36,664 nucleotides of DNA from Lachnospiraceae bacterium (GTDB lineage Bacteria; Bacillota; Clostridia; Lachnospirales; Lachnospiraceae): positions 1 through 36,664 of the forward strand of contig VSOB01000032.1 in the NCBI GenBank assembly GCA_009774625.1, given 5' to 3'. A model generated the notes under the pieces. The model saw nothing but the letters and a program-made list of their open reading frames with translations, had not been told where the DNA came from and did not search any database. The position numbers and the translations under genes were made by a program. Every line of letters begins with the position of its first letter. Position 1 is the first letter of the stretch. Shown here in pieces: positions 24,816 through 32,608 of the stretch.

Positions 24816-25009
24816 GCGACCATGCAGTTATATTTTTACTATTCCTGTGCATTGTATTTTTAATCGGAATCATCCTTTATCAGCAATTTGACTTTCATGC
24901 CAAAATACAGACAACACTGCGGAAAATCAGTGAGCAGCTCAAAGAAATAGCCGACACGGACAGCGGCGGACGCAGCTCCCGGCAACAATGCCATATCCTC
25001 TCCTGTTGA
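24812..25009 (+). pseudogene. Truncated histidine kinase N-terminus
   Basis: Begins with ATGA overlapping the true-frame stop of the response regulator remnant, the usual coupling of a two-component pair. It encodes one hydrophobic span (HAVIFLLFLCIVFLIGIILYQ), then FHAKIQTTLRKISEQLKEIAD, the start of a kinase linker, and stops after 65 residues. The dimerisation, catalytic and ATP-binding domains are missing. The frame ends at the junction with permease remains. Confidence 0.8.
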
Positions 25010-25455
25010 ACTGTTTACAAATATGTCCTTTTTAGTCTTTACCGGTGTTATGCTCTCCTCTTTTATTGTGAATGCATATAAATATAAAACAATGCATTTA
25101 ATATTTTCCTATCCTATTAAACGACAAAAAATCCTCATTTCACAAATGCTTGCCATATGGATTTTTAATGTTACCGCACTGGTGCTTACGAAACTGCTGC
25201 TTTATGGCTGCATTTTGTCAGGATCACAGTTTATGGTATCGTCGTTCCCCCTTTGATTTCAATATGGCAGGTATGGCCATGAAAGCCTCAAAAGCAACGA
25301 TTATTTCCTCCTTCCCCCTGATTGTACTGACACAGGCAAATATAGGCGACTTTACAATGGCAGATAACGCCGTTTTCCCCGCTATATTAACGCTTATCTC
25401 TCTGATTTTTGCGTTCCTTTCCATCCGTGGAGTTGATATCAAAGATCTGATGTAA
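25008..25455 (+). pseudogene. ABC-2 type permease remnant in two frames
   Basis: One frame (about 25008-25256) reads SPVELFTNMSFLVFTGVML and then IFSYPIKRQKILISQMLAIWIFNV, and another (about 25255-25455) reads SKATIISSFPLIVLTQ, then ADNAVFPAILTLISLIFAFLSIRGVDIKDLM. Together they resemble pieces of an ABC-2 type permease such as those of lantibiotic or bacitracin immunity transporters. The ATPase gene, the start of the permease and intervening parts are gone. The piece is joined directly to the broken kinase, so a large deletion probably removed the middle of a TCS-ABC operon. Confidence 0.7.
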
Positions 25456-25488
25456 GACGCGCCTGTCGTGTTCCGCGCATCTTCCGCC

Positions 25489-25517
25489 TTGAAAATTCCC
25501 GGATAATTGATTACAAT
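25489..25517 (+). promoter_or_regulatory. Promoter of the pyridoxal kinase gene
   Basis: TTGAAA (25489-25494), 17 bp and TACAAT (25512-25517), about 48 bp before the ATG. It lies after the permease remnant and gives the kinase and EamA genes their own transcript. Confidence 0.6.
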
Positions 25518-25564
25518 AGGTAGCGGATGCCTTTGGCTCCACTCTATAGGAAAGGCCGACCAAA

Positions 25565-26440
25565 ATGAACGATTATGCACCCCTCAAAAGTATCCCGAAA
25601 AAAATAGCAGCCATCAATGATCTGACCGGCTTTGGCCGATGCTCTCTGGCTGTTGTACTTCCCATACTCAATGCCATGAGGATACAGGCATGTCCTGTCC
25701 CCACCTCTGTGTTTTCCAGCCATATGGCATTTTCTTCCTATTATTATAGGGATCTTTCTGACGGACTTTCTCTTTATCTGGAAGAGTACGACAAGCTGAA
25801 CCTTCTTTTTGATGGTATCTACTGTGGTTTTATCAATTCACCGGCCCAGTTTGCGCACCTGTCCCGGTTTATGGAGTCTCAGAGACAAAAGGGCAGCCCG
25901 GTCATTCTGATTGATCCTGTTCTGGGAGACGGACAAAGGACTTATCGTATCGTGACGGAAGAACTGTGTCAAAGGATGAAGCAGTTTATTTCCTATGCCA
26001 CGATCCTGACGCCAAATCTCACGGAAGCCTGTCTCCTGACCGATACTCCCTGGCCTGACAACGCAGCCGATCCGGATTTCCTGTATGAACTGATGAAAAA
26101 CCTGCTGCGGATGGGCCCCGCCAGAGCTGTGATTACCGGGATCCCCCACAACGGCGCTCTGATCAATTATTGCGGAGAACAAAATGGGCAGGATCTGTCC
26201 GTCTTTTCTTATGAGACTGCTTCCAATGGAGAATCCCGGCCCGGTACAGGAGATCTTTTTGCCGCAGTGTTGATTGCAGACGCTGTCAGTCAGGTGCCTT
26301 TTACACAATCGGTCCAAAAAGCAGCAGATTTTATCCGCATTTGTGTCAATGCATCAGCCGATGCCGGCCTCCCGCGCCGGGAAGGCGTTCTCTTTGAAAA
26401 CTATTTATCTTATTTATGGAGTGAGCCCGGTGAAACATAA
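25565..26440 (+). CDS. Pyridoxal/pyridoxamine kinase (PdxY-like)
   Basis: A 291-residue ribokinase-family enzyme that phosphorylates vitamin B6 vitamers. Family features are IAAINDLTGFGRCSLAVVLPIL near residue 14, VFSSHMAF, the segment ILIDPVLGDGQ (about 114-124), ILTPNLTEACLLTD (about 147-160), and the anion-hole/catalytic GTGD at 227-230 (Asp230). The start has AGGAAAGG nine bases upstream. Length is normal. It is followed by an EamA transporter that overlaps it by 11 bases, suggesting a shared transcript and perhaps vitamer or amine transport, although that link is inferred. PdxK or PdxY naming is not resolved. Confidence 0.9.
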   Translation: MNDYAPLKSIPKKIAAINDLTGFGRCSLAVVLPILNAMRIQACPVPTSVFSSHMAFSSYYYRDLSDGLSLYLEEYDKLNLLFDGIYCGFINSPAQFAHLSRFMESQRQKGSPVILIDPVLGDGQRTYRIVTEELCQRMKQFISYATILTPNLTEACLLTDTPWPDNAADPDFLYELMKNLLRMGPARAVITGIPHNGALINYCGEQNGQDLSVFSYETASNGESRPGTGDLFAAVLIADAVSQVPFTQSVQKAADFIRICVNASADAGLPRREGVLFENYLSYLWSEPGET

Positions 26441-27347
26441 TCAGCACAGTCGTCAAAAACAGATTTTGGCCCATCTCTTCTGCCTCCTTTCCGTTACGGT
26501 CTGGGGTACTACCTTTATTTCCACCAAGGTTCTGCTGCATGATTTTACGCCTGTGGAAATCCTGTTTTTCCGGTTTCTGCTGGGCCTGGCGGTCCTGTAT
26601 CTTGCCCCCGGGCGTCTTGACCAAACCGGTCTATGGCAGGAATTTTTTATGGCAATGGCCGGACTTTCCGGTGTTTCCCTGTACTATCTGCTGGAAAATA
26701 TGGCCCTGGCCTATACCACGGCGGCCAATGTCAGTATCATCGTTTCTGCAGCCCCTTTTTTTACCGTACTTCTTTCCCATCTTTTTCGACAGGGAGAACG
26801 GCTTACTCCGGCCTTTCTGGCCGGTTTTCTCTTCGCCATGGCAGGCATCGGACTGATTACTGTCACGGATATCACTGCCATTGGATTCCATCCCTTTGGC
26901 GACTTGCTCGCGGTTCTGGCCGCCCTGCTCTGGGCTGTCTATTCGATACTGATGCAGAAGATCAACAGTTTCGGCCATCCTATCCTGCCTGTTACCAGAC
27001 GGATTTTCCTGTACGGCCTGCTCTTTATGATTCCGGCTCTGTTCCTTTTCCCTTTTACTCCGGGTCTTTCCCGTCTTGGCAGACCGGCCAGTCTGGGAAA
27101 CTATCTGTATCTGGGCATCGGCGCCTGTGCCGTCTGTTTCTGTATCTGGAACTATGCTCTGAAAATACTGGGTACGGTAACGGTCAGCATCTATATCTAT
27201 GCAGTGCCAGTCATCACTCTGATTGCCTCGGCGCTGCTCCTGGGAGAAGCCATGACACTCACCTCCCTTCTGGGGACACTTCTGACCATCGTCGGACTGC
27301 TCCTGTCGGAACAAAAGTTATCCACAGGCAGGGTGAATAAAAAATGA
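26430..27347 (+). CDS. EamA (DMT) family transporter
   Basis: A 305-residue membrane protein with ten hydrophobic spans in two EamA repeats: HLFCLLSVTVWGTTFISTKVLL opens the first and DLLAVLAALLWAVYSILMQKI the second. The C-terminal ALLLGEAMTLTSLLGTLLTIVGLLLSE is typical. These transporters export metabolites such as amino acids or nucleotide sugars; substrate unknown. The start is a GTG at 26430, with GGAG nine bases upstream, overlapping the kinase stop. A longer in-frame ORF lies within the kinase gene and is not supported. A TGACCTG-a-CAGGTCA palindrome (27345-27359) overlaps its stop codon. Confidence 0.88.
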   Translation: MKHNQHSRQKQILAHLFCLLSVTVWGTTFISTKVLLHDFTPVEILFFRFLLGLAVLYLAPGRLDQTGLWQEFFMAMAGLSGVSLYYLLENMALAYTTAANVSIIVSAAPFFTVLLSHLFRQGERLTPAFLAGFLFAMAGIGLITVTDITAIGFHPFGDLLAVLAALLWAVYSILMQKINSFGHPILPVTRRIFLYGLLFMIPALFLFPFTPGLSRLGRPASLGNYLYLGIGACAVCFCIWNYALKILGTVTVSIYIYAVPVITLIASALLLGEAMTLTSLLGTLLTIVGLLLSEQKLSTGRVNKK

Positions 27348-27642
27348 CCTGACAGGTCAAAGTAAAAAATTCAAATTCCACCTTATTTCCACGGGAATCC
27401 CGGAATGAAACATCTGTCAAATCCTCTTTCATCCCGAAAATCCCCGTAGTTGACACGTTTTTCGCATTGATGCAACACAATGACACAGCATCCACCTATA
27501 GCTTATAAGTTTACATAAAATAGTTTTTATCCACAGAAAACAAAGAAAACGACTTTACTGCATACAGATAAAAAACTGACATGAAATCCATTTTTTGATG
27601 TCAGAGCGGCATTTATCCACCGTTTCCACAGAGTTATCCACA
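27318..27642 (+). other. DnaA-box-like nonamer cluster
   Basis: Three perfect TTATCCACA nonamers lie at 27318-27326 (at the EamA gene end), 27527-27535 and 27634-27642, plus a near match TTATCCACC at 27613-27621, all on the same strand. TTATCCACA is the classical DnaA-binding nonamer. No dnaA, dnaN or rpmH gene is in the window, so this is unlikely to be the main origin. Except at its first nonamer the gap 27348-27721 carries no gene. Confidence 0.55.
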
Positions 27643-27721
27643 GCGACACAAGAGTCATATTGTGAAAAGTCACAGCGTACAGACAACTTTTATTTTATGT
27701 AGACCAGAAAGGAAAAAGGAT

Positions 27722-28591
27722 ATGAACACACCAAAACTCGGTTCCCATGTGGGAATGCATGGGAAAGATATGTTTCTTGGCTCCGTAAAGGAAGCGCTTT
27801 CCTACGAAGCCGATACCTTTATGCTCTATACCGGGGCACCCCAGAATACCAGGCGCAAGGAGCTTTCACAGCTTCGAATTCCCGAAGCACAGGCCCTGAT
27901 GAAAGAATCCGGCATACAGGAATTTGTGGTCCATGCCCCTTATATCATCAATTTGGCCAATACAGTCAAAGCGGAAACATTTCAGCTTGCAGTGGATTTT
28001 CTGGCAACAGAAATACAGCGTACCATCGCTATGGGCAGCCATGTCCTGATCCTGCATCCCGGCTCTCATGTGGGCGCAGGTACGAAGCAGGGCATCCGGC
28101 AGATCATCACAGGACTGAATGCCGTCCTGACCGCCGATCTGCCCTGCACGGTCGCTCTGGAAACCATGGCCGGCAAAGGCTCCGAGATCGGCCGCTCTTT
28201 TGAAGAACTGGCAGAAATCTATGATGGTGTCATCCATTCTGACAAGCTGCGCGTCTGTTTTGACACATGCCATGTCAATGATGCAGGCTACGATATTGTC
28301 CGGGACTTTGATGCTGTCATAGAGCACTTCCATCGGTTGCTCGGCAAAGAACAGATCGCCGCATTTCACATCAATGACAGCAAAAATGAAAAAGGAGCCG
28401 CCAAAGACAGACATGCCAACATCGGTCAGGGAACCATCGGGCTGCCTGCCCTGCACGCCATAGTCCACCATCCTGACTTTATAGACATCCCCAAAATCCT
28501 GGAAACCCCTTATCTTCCCTCTGCAGAAGATCCCAAGCAGTCTCTTCCGCCCTATCGGGAAGAGATCACCCTGCTCCGCAGCCCCTTATAG
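27722..28591 (+). CDS. nfo: Deoxyribonuclease IV (endonuclease IV)
   Basis: A 289-residue AP endonuclease of the Nfo family, which cuts 5' of abasic sites in base excision repair using three zinc ions. Family motifs are visible: LGSHVGMHGKDMFLGSVKEAL, VVHAPYIINLAN, LETMAGKGSEIG, VCFDTCHVNDAGYDI, FHINDSKNEKG and RHANIGQGTIGL, carrying the metal-binding His, Glu and Asp residues. The ATG at 27722 has GAAAGGAAAAAGGAT just upstream. Its end overlaps the convergent helicase gene by six bases. The gap before it carries the DnaA-box cluster. Confidence 0.95.
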   Translation: MNTPKLGSHVGMHGKDMFLGSVKEALSYEADTFMLYTGAPQNTRRKELSQLRIPEAQALMKESGIQEFVVHAPYIINLANTVKAETFQLAVDFLATEIQRTIAMGSHVLILHPGSHVGAGTKQGIRQIITGLNAVLTADLPCTVALETMAGKGSEIGRSFEELAEIYDGVIHSDKLRVCFDTCHVNDAGYDIVRDFDAVIEHFHRLLGKEQIAAFHINDSKNEKGAAKDRHANIGQGTIGLPALHAIVHHPDFIDIPKILETPYLPSAEDPKQSLPPYREEITLLRSPL

Positions 28592-31114
28592 CCACTCGTC
28601 CCAGAAACGTTCGATCCGTTTACCAATACGGTCAACCGATACACTTTCCGGGTTTTCCCACTCTCTGGGAAACAGCCGCCTGTAGGAAGGGCTTTCAAAC
28701 CGTTCATCCAGCAATGCCACGATGCCAAAATCCTCGGCTGTCCGTATGACTCTGCCTGCGGACTGCAACACCTTGTTCATACCGGGATATCGATAAGCGT
28801 AGTCAAAGCCCTTCCCCTCTGTTTCATCAAAATACTGTTTCAGAATCTCCCTCTCCGGGCATACTTGCGGGATTCCTGTCCCTACGATCATCGCACCGAT
28901 CAGCCTGTCATGCTTCAAATCAATGCCTTCACTGAAAATACCTCCCATGACACAAAATCCCAGCAGACTTCTCTCCTCTTCGATCTCCACTTCCATCTGG
29001 ATGACCGCCCCGAAGTCCGGCCCATCGGCCTCTCCACCGGAAAAACGGCATAAAAATGCCTCCCGCTCCCGTTCCTGCATATGCCCTTCCTGCAGGATGC
29101 ATTCCTGCGTCTCTTCCTCCCAAAATTCCTTTCGGTAAATCTCATACACACTTTGCAGAAAACGGAAGGAAGGGAAAAATATCATATAGTTGCCATGCCG
29201 GCACTTTACTGTCTCATAAATATAGCGGGCAATCCGTCGATACTCCTCTTCACTCCGGCGCACATACCGGGTCGTCACATCTCTTCCCACAAACAGACCG
29301 CAGCGGCGCGGATCGAATGCAGACCGGGCATAGACCTCATAATCCTCAGGCCTGCCGCCAAGCAGTTTTTTATAGTACTGAATCGGCAGCAATGTTGCCG
29401 AAAAAAGGATACTGCCCACGCCCCGCTCCAGACGCTCCTGCAGATTCCTGCCCGGATCCACACAGAACAGTCTGAGCAGAAACCGTCCGTCCTCTTCCAT
29501 CCTGGTGTAGATCACATAGTGATCATCCAGCAATTCATACATATCCTGAAAATGACAGATCTGAAAGTAAAAATCCAGTACAGACTCCCGCACTGCCGGA
29601 TCTCCCCGTCCTTCCGGCTCTTCCAGAAACGCATCCAGCACAGCATGCAGCCGGTTCAGCGCTATGGCAAACGGCCCGATACCTTCTATCACCCGATACG
29701 TCTCACACTCCCGCTTCAAAGTAAGCAGTTCCCTGTTGCATGCATCCAGTCTGCGGCAGATGGTCTGATCCACTGTTTTCAACTGCCGCTTCAGCTCCAG
29801 AAATTCCTCTTTCCACAGGCTGGCGCTGTACATCTCCCTGCCCCGCTCCACCAGATTATGTGCCTCATCCACAAGAAACAGATAGTCTCCTCCTGCACCG
29901 TCCGCAAAAAAACGCCGCAGACAGGCATGGGGGTCAAACACATAATTATAATCACAAATGATGCCGTCACAAAACAGGCTTGCATCCAGACTCATTTCAA
30001 AAGGGCAGACCTGGTGCTTTTGTGCATAGCTCTCCAGAACTTCACGGGAATAATTGACCTCATGGGTCAGCATATCGTATAATGCGTCATTGATCCGATC
30101 AAAATGCCCTTCCGCATACGGACAGGCCTCCGGGTTACAGGCAGTCTCCTCCAGAAAGCATATTTTATCTTTTGCCGTCAGCAACACTGTCTTAAAAGCC
30201 AGCCCTTTTTTCCGCAACAGCAAAAAGGCTTCCTCTGCCACAGTCCTGGTTATGGTTTTGGCCGTCAGATAAAAAAGCCGCTCCGCTTTCCCTTCTCCCA
30301 TCGCCTTAACAGCAGGAAACACAGTGGAAATCGTTTTGCCCACACCTGTGGGCGCTTCCAGAAACAGCTTCCGTTTATGACAAATCGTTCGGTATACACT
30401 GGCGGCCAGCTCCTTCTGTCCCTCTCTGTAGGGAAACGGAAAAGACAGGGCGCGGATGGAAACCTGCCTCTTTTCCTTCCAGTCAAACTCCATCTCAGCC
30501 CATACCTGATACTGAGAAAGCAAGTCAAGAAACCATCGCTCCAGTTCCTGATAACTCTCTTCTATATGAAAATAGCGGATTTCCTCTGTATCCAGATTGC
30601 AATAGGTCATCCGGATACGAATCGTTTCGATATTTCTAAGTATAGCAGGAAGATGCTCTGGATGCTCTAAATACTCCGACTGTTCTGCCTCTGCCTGCTT
30701 CTGTCCTTTTTCCTTTGGATAAAGGCCCGTTTCCCGCCTCTTTGCCTGCAAACGCTGCGCATACATGTAAGCATAACAACGGGCCTGTGCCAGATGCACA
30801 GGCACAGGCCCAGTCATCCTGGATATATCCCGGTATGTACCTTTGATCTCATCCACGGTAAAGCCTTCCGCTTCCGTTATGATCCCGTCCGCTCTGCCTT
30901 CAATCAGCAGATCATAACGGCTGGTCTGACAAAGATATTTCAGACTTACCTCCGCCTGATAATCGGCTCCCATCCGCCTCTGAATCATCCTGTGGATACG
31001 GCTCCCCTCTGCCATCGCAGCATCAGAAAAAGCGCCGCGGCGATTGTCGATGCTGCCGCTCCGCAGCAGAAATTCCACCAGATTCCGAACCGAGGTTTTT
31101 AACTGCATTTGCAT
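28586..31114 (-). CDS. XPD/DinG-like helicase with N-terminal PD-(D/E)xK nuclease
   Basis: An 842-residue protein. The N-terminal part (to about 210) resembles a PD-(D/E)xK nuclease: Asp76 in GRADGII and DEIK at 88-91. Then follows a superfamily 2 XPD/DinG-type helicase: Walker A APTGVGKT (about 254-261), the four-cysteine Fe-S region at about C319, C326, C331 and C370, the DEAH box in VDEAHNL (about 416-419) and C-terminal motifs such as QSAGRVIRT. Such helicases move 5'-3' and have roles in repair or R-loop removal; I infer DNA repair. AGGAG precedes ATG 31114; an in-frame extension runs into a repeat and is rejected. Nfo is convergent beside it. Confidence 0.88.
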   Translation of the reverse strand: MQMQLKTSVRNLVEFLLRSGSIDNRRGAFSDAAMAEGSRIHRMIQRRMGADYQAEVSLKYLCQTSRYDLLIEGRADGIITEAEGFTVDEIKGTYRDISRMTGPVPVHLAQARCYAYMYAQRLQAKRRETGLYPKEKGQKQAEAEQSEYLEHPEHLPAILRNIETIRIRMTYCNLDTEEIRYFHIEESYQELERWFLDLLSQYQVWAEMEFDWKEKRQVSIRALSFPFPYREGQKELAASVYRTICHKRKLFLEAPTGVGKTISTVFPAVKAMGEGKAERLFYLTAKTITRTVAEEAFLLLRKKGLAFKTVLLTAKDKICFLEETACNPEACPYAEGHFDRINDALYDMLTHEVNYSREVLESYAQKHQVCPFEMSLDASLFCDGIICDYNYVFDPHACLRRFFADGAGGDYLFLVDEAHNLVERGREMYSASLWKEEFLELKRQLKTVDQTICRRLDACNRELLTLKRECETYRVIEGIGPFAIALNRLHAVLDAFLEEPEGRGDPAVRESVLDFYFQICHFQDMYELLDDHYVIYTRMEEDGRFLLRLFCVDPGRNLQERLERGVGSILFSATLLPIQYYKKLLGGRPEDYEVYARSAFDPRRCGLFVGRDVTTRYVRRSEEEYRRIARYIYETVKCRHGNYMIFFPSFRFLQSVYEIYRKEFWEEETQECILQEGHMQEREREAFLCRFSGGEADGPDFGAVIQMEVEIEEERSLLGFCVMGGIFSEGIDLKHDRLIGAMIVGTGIPQVCPEREILKQYFDETEGKGFDYAYRYPGMNKVLQSAGRVIRTAEDFGIVALLDERFESPSYRRLFPREWENPESVSVDRIGKRIERFWDEWL

Positions 31115-31130
31115 AATGACTCCTGTATCA

Positions 31131-31261
31131 TAATAAAGAATCCTGCCTGCTGGATTCTCCGCCTGCGGCGGGGCGCTTTTGCGACATTTTCCATGCTGCC
31201 GCAGTGCGATCAATGTCTTTGCTATACAGGAAATTCGGAAGAATTTCCTGTATAGCAAAAA
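31131..31261 (-). repeat. Structured intergenic element, copy 2
   Basis: Second copy of the element at 8287-8420. On the minus strand it begins with a perfect 19-bp inverted repeat (31241-31259 with 31218-31236, core TATACAGGAAATTC) with a GGAA loop on the plus strand, continues with the shared GCACTGCGGC and GCGCCCCGCCGCAGGCGG segments and ends with AGAATCC/GGATTCT (31152-31158 and 31137-31143) followed by TTTATTATG. It lies between the HPr-like gene terminator and the helicase, only 17 bp before the helicase start codon, so it forms part of the helicase leader. Confidence 0.7.
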
Positions 31262-31296
31262 ACTCCCTGTATGGACATACGTCCGATAGAGGGAGT
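31262..31296 (-). terminator. Terminator of the HPr-like gene
   Basis: A 7-bp stem (ACTCCCT at 31262-31268, AGGGAGT at 31290-31296) enclosing a second small hairpin (GGAC-ATAC-GTCC). On the minus strand it is followed by TTTTTTGC. It directly abuts structured repeat copy 2. Confidence 0.75.
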
Positions 31297-31320
31297 CGGC
31301 TTTGTACTTTGCCTGTATGT

Positions 31321-31548
31321 TCAGGCTACTGCCAGATCTGTCAGAACTTCTTCGAAGGCAGGATCGAATCCGTTGTAGCTGACCGTCAGGGTCTTGGTCA
31401 GATCCAGTCCATACACTCCTAAAATCGATTTTGCATCCACCACATACCGGTTGTAGAAAATGTCAATGTCAAAACTACACCGTGATGCTGCTTCTACAAA
31501 GTCTTTTACTTCTTCCAGTCCCAGCTTAATCTTCCGTTGCACCTTCAT
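31321..31548 (-). CDS. HPr-like protein lacking the catalytic histidine segment
   Basis: A 75-residue protein that aligns by eye with HPr over most of its length: KIKLG at the start, VEAASRCSFDIDIFYNRYVVDAKSILGVYGLDLTKTLTVSYNG in the middle and FEEVLTDLAVA at the end. KSILGV matches the Ser46 region of Bacillus HPr (KSIMGV), but the HARPA loop with His15 is absent; the protein jumps from KLG to LEEV. It could not accept phosphate from enzyme I and may be regulatory like Crh. GAAAGGA lies nine bases before the ATG at 31548, which I prefer over in-frame ATGs upstream. Its own promoter lies at 31638-31665. Confidence 0.75.
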   Translation of the reverse strand: MKVQRKIKLGLEEVKDFVEAASRCSFDIDIFYNRYVVDAKSILGVYGLDLTKTLTVSYNGFDPAFEEVLTDLAVA

Positions 31549-31637
31549 TGCTTTCATTCCTTTCATTTTACATACACCGAATTCTATTCCGCAGACCAAT
31601 GCTGCGCCAGCAGGTGAAATACCTGATTTCTGGTTGT

Positions 31638-31665
31638 ATTATAACGTATTTTTTCCAAAAGTAAA
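31638..31665 (-). promoter_or_regulatory. Promoter of the HPr-like gene
   Basis: TTTACT (31660-31665), 16 bp and TATAAT (31638-31643) on the minus strand, giving a leader of about 80 bases. The -35 is a partial match. The 211-bp gap up to 31760 holds no other gene. Confidence 0.5.
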
Positions 31666-31759
31666 GAGGTTTATACAAAATAGAATCCGGATGAAAACAG
31701 GCCTGAAAGGAATAAAATTATGCACCCTGTCTAATCTGTTAAAGATTTTTTCCGCCATT

Positions 31760-32608
31760 TCAGGGCGAACTGTTATCTGTGCCATTTCCACATTCCGGCA
31801 CAAAATCTTCGGTTTGTTCAGGATGTCCCGATTCTACGGACATCTTTGTAAATTCTGTCATATACGTACGAAACCGCAGTGGAAGCATACTTTTCTGTAA
31901 AGCCATATTCCCTCTTGCCTCTACAGCTATGGTATGACAGAAATGCCGGAACAGTTCCTGATACAGGCCCTCTTCCCCGCTCTCCTTTACATCTTCCTGT
32001 TCAAACAGCAGATTCCGTGCAAGAAACCACTGCTCCCCCGCCTCATGAACGGCAAACAAGTCTCTTCCCTCATCCAGAATCAGAAAATCTTCTCCCGGAA
32101 ACCGGTCTGAAAAATGGTCTGCCAGAAACGGAAGTACATTGTTTTTCGGATGAATCCCGGAAAACAGAACGCCGTTTTTTAATTCCCGGAACCGTACAAA
32201 GCCCAAGAGCTGATGCATCTCATGCCAGGCATTGTATTTCAGTTTCTGTACCCGGTCCACTTCCGGATCCGCATGTCTGGCAAATACCGAAAAAGGACGC
32301 CGCAGGCCAAGCCCCCTGGCTATCGTCCGGTACACCACAGTCCCCTTATCCGCACCGGTGGAAGCCAATGCAAGGCAGAAAATATAAAAACCTTCTTCCC
32401 CAAACCGGCGTTTCAGAGTACGGATGACTTTTTCGCTTTTGTCCGGATCGGTCAATATATGATCGTAAACGGCAAACAGCCGCAGATTCCCTTCCTCCGA
32501 AGTCACGATGGCCGTCTGTTCCGGTCTGTAATGCTTTTCATAGGCAGTATAAACGGCGGTCAGAATGCCTTCCAGCGTATCCTCACATATCAGGATATGC
32601 TCCTCCAT
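31760..32608 (-). CDS. TIGR03915-type putative DNA repair protein (DUF4130)
   Basis: A 282-residue protein that I recognise as the TIGR03915/DUF4130 partner of radical SAM repair proteins. Recognisable stretches are ILICEDTLEGILTAVYTAYEKHYRP near the N-terminus, GFYIFCLALAS, KLKYNAWHEMHQLLGFVRFRELKNGVLFSGIHPKNNVLPFLADHFSDRFPGEDFLILDE, and FRHFCHTIAVEARGNMALQKSMLPLRFRTYMTEF near the end. In genomes it is almost always beside the TIGR03916 radical SAM protein, as here; the pair overlaps by 19 bases. A role in DNA modification or repair is proposed but the reaction is unknown. AAGGAGGG precedes the ATG. Confidence 0.88.
   Translation of the reverse strand: MEEHILICEDTLEGILTAVYTAYEKHYRPEQTAIVTSEEGNLRLFAVYDHILTDPDKSEKVIRTLKRRFGEEGFYIFCLALASTGADKGTVVYRTIARGLGLRRPFSVFARHADPEVDRVQKLKYNAWHEMHQLLGFVRFRELKNGVLFSGIHPKNNVLPFLADHFSDRFPGEDFLILDEGRDLFAVHEAGEQWFLARNLLFEQEDVKESGEEGLYQELFRHFCHTIAVEARGNMALQKSMLPLRFRTYMTEFTKMSVESGHPEQTEDFVPECGNGTDNSSP

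Noticed and set aside
27318..27642. Main chromosomal origin
   Set aside because: DnaA boxes are present, but there is no dnaA, dnaN, rpmH or recF nearby and no obvious long AT-rich unwinding region.
31115..31258. N-terminal extension of the helicase ORF
   Set aside because: It reads through repeat copy 2 in a frame different from that of copy 1, so the repeat is not coding.
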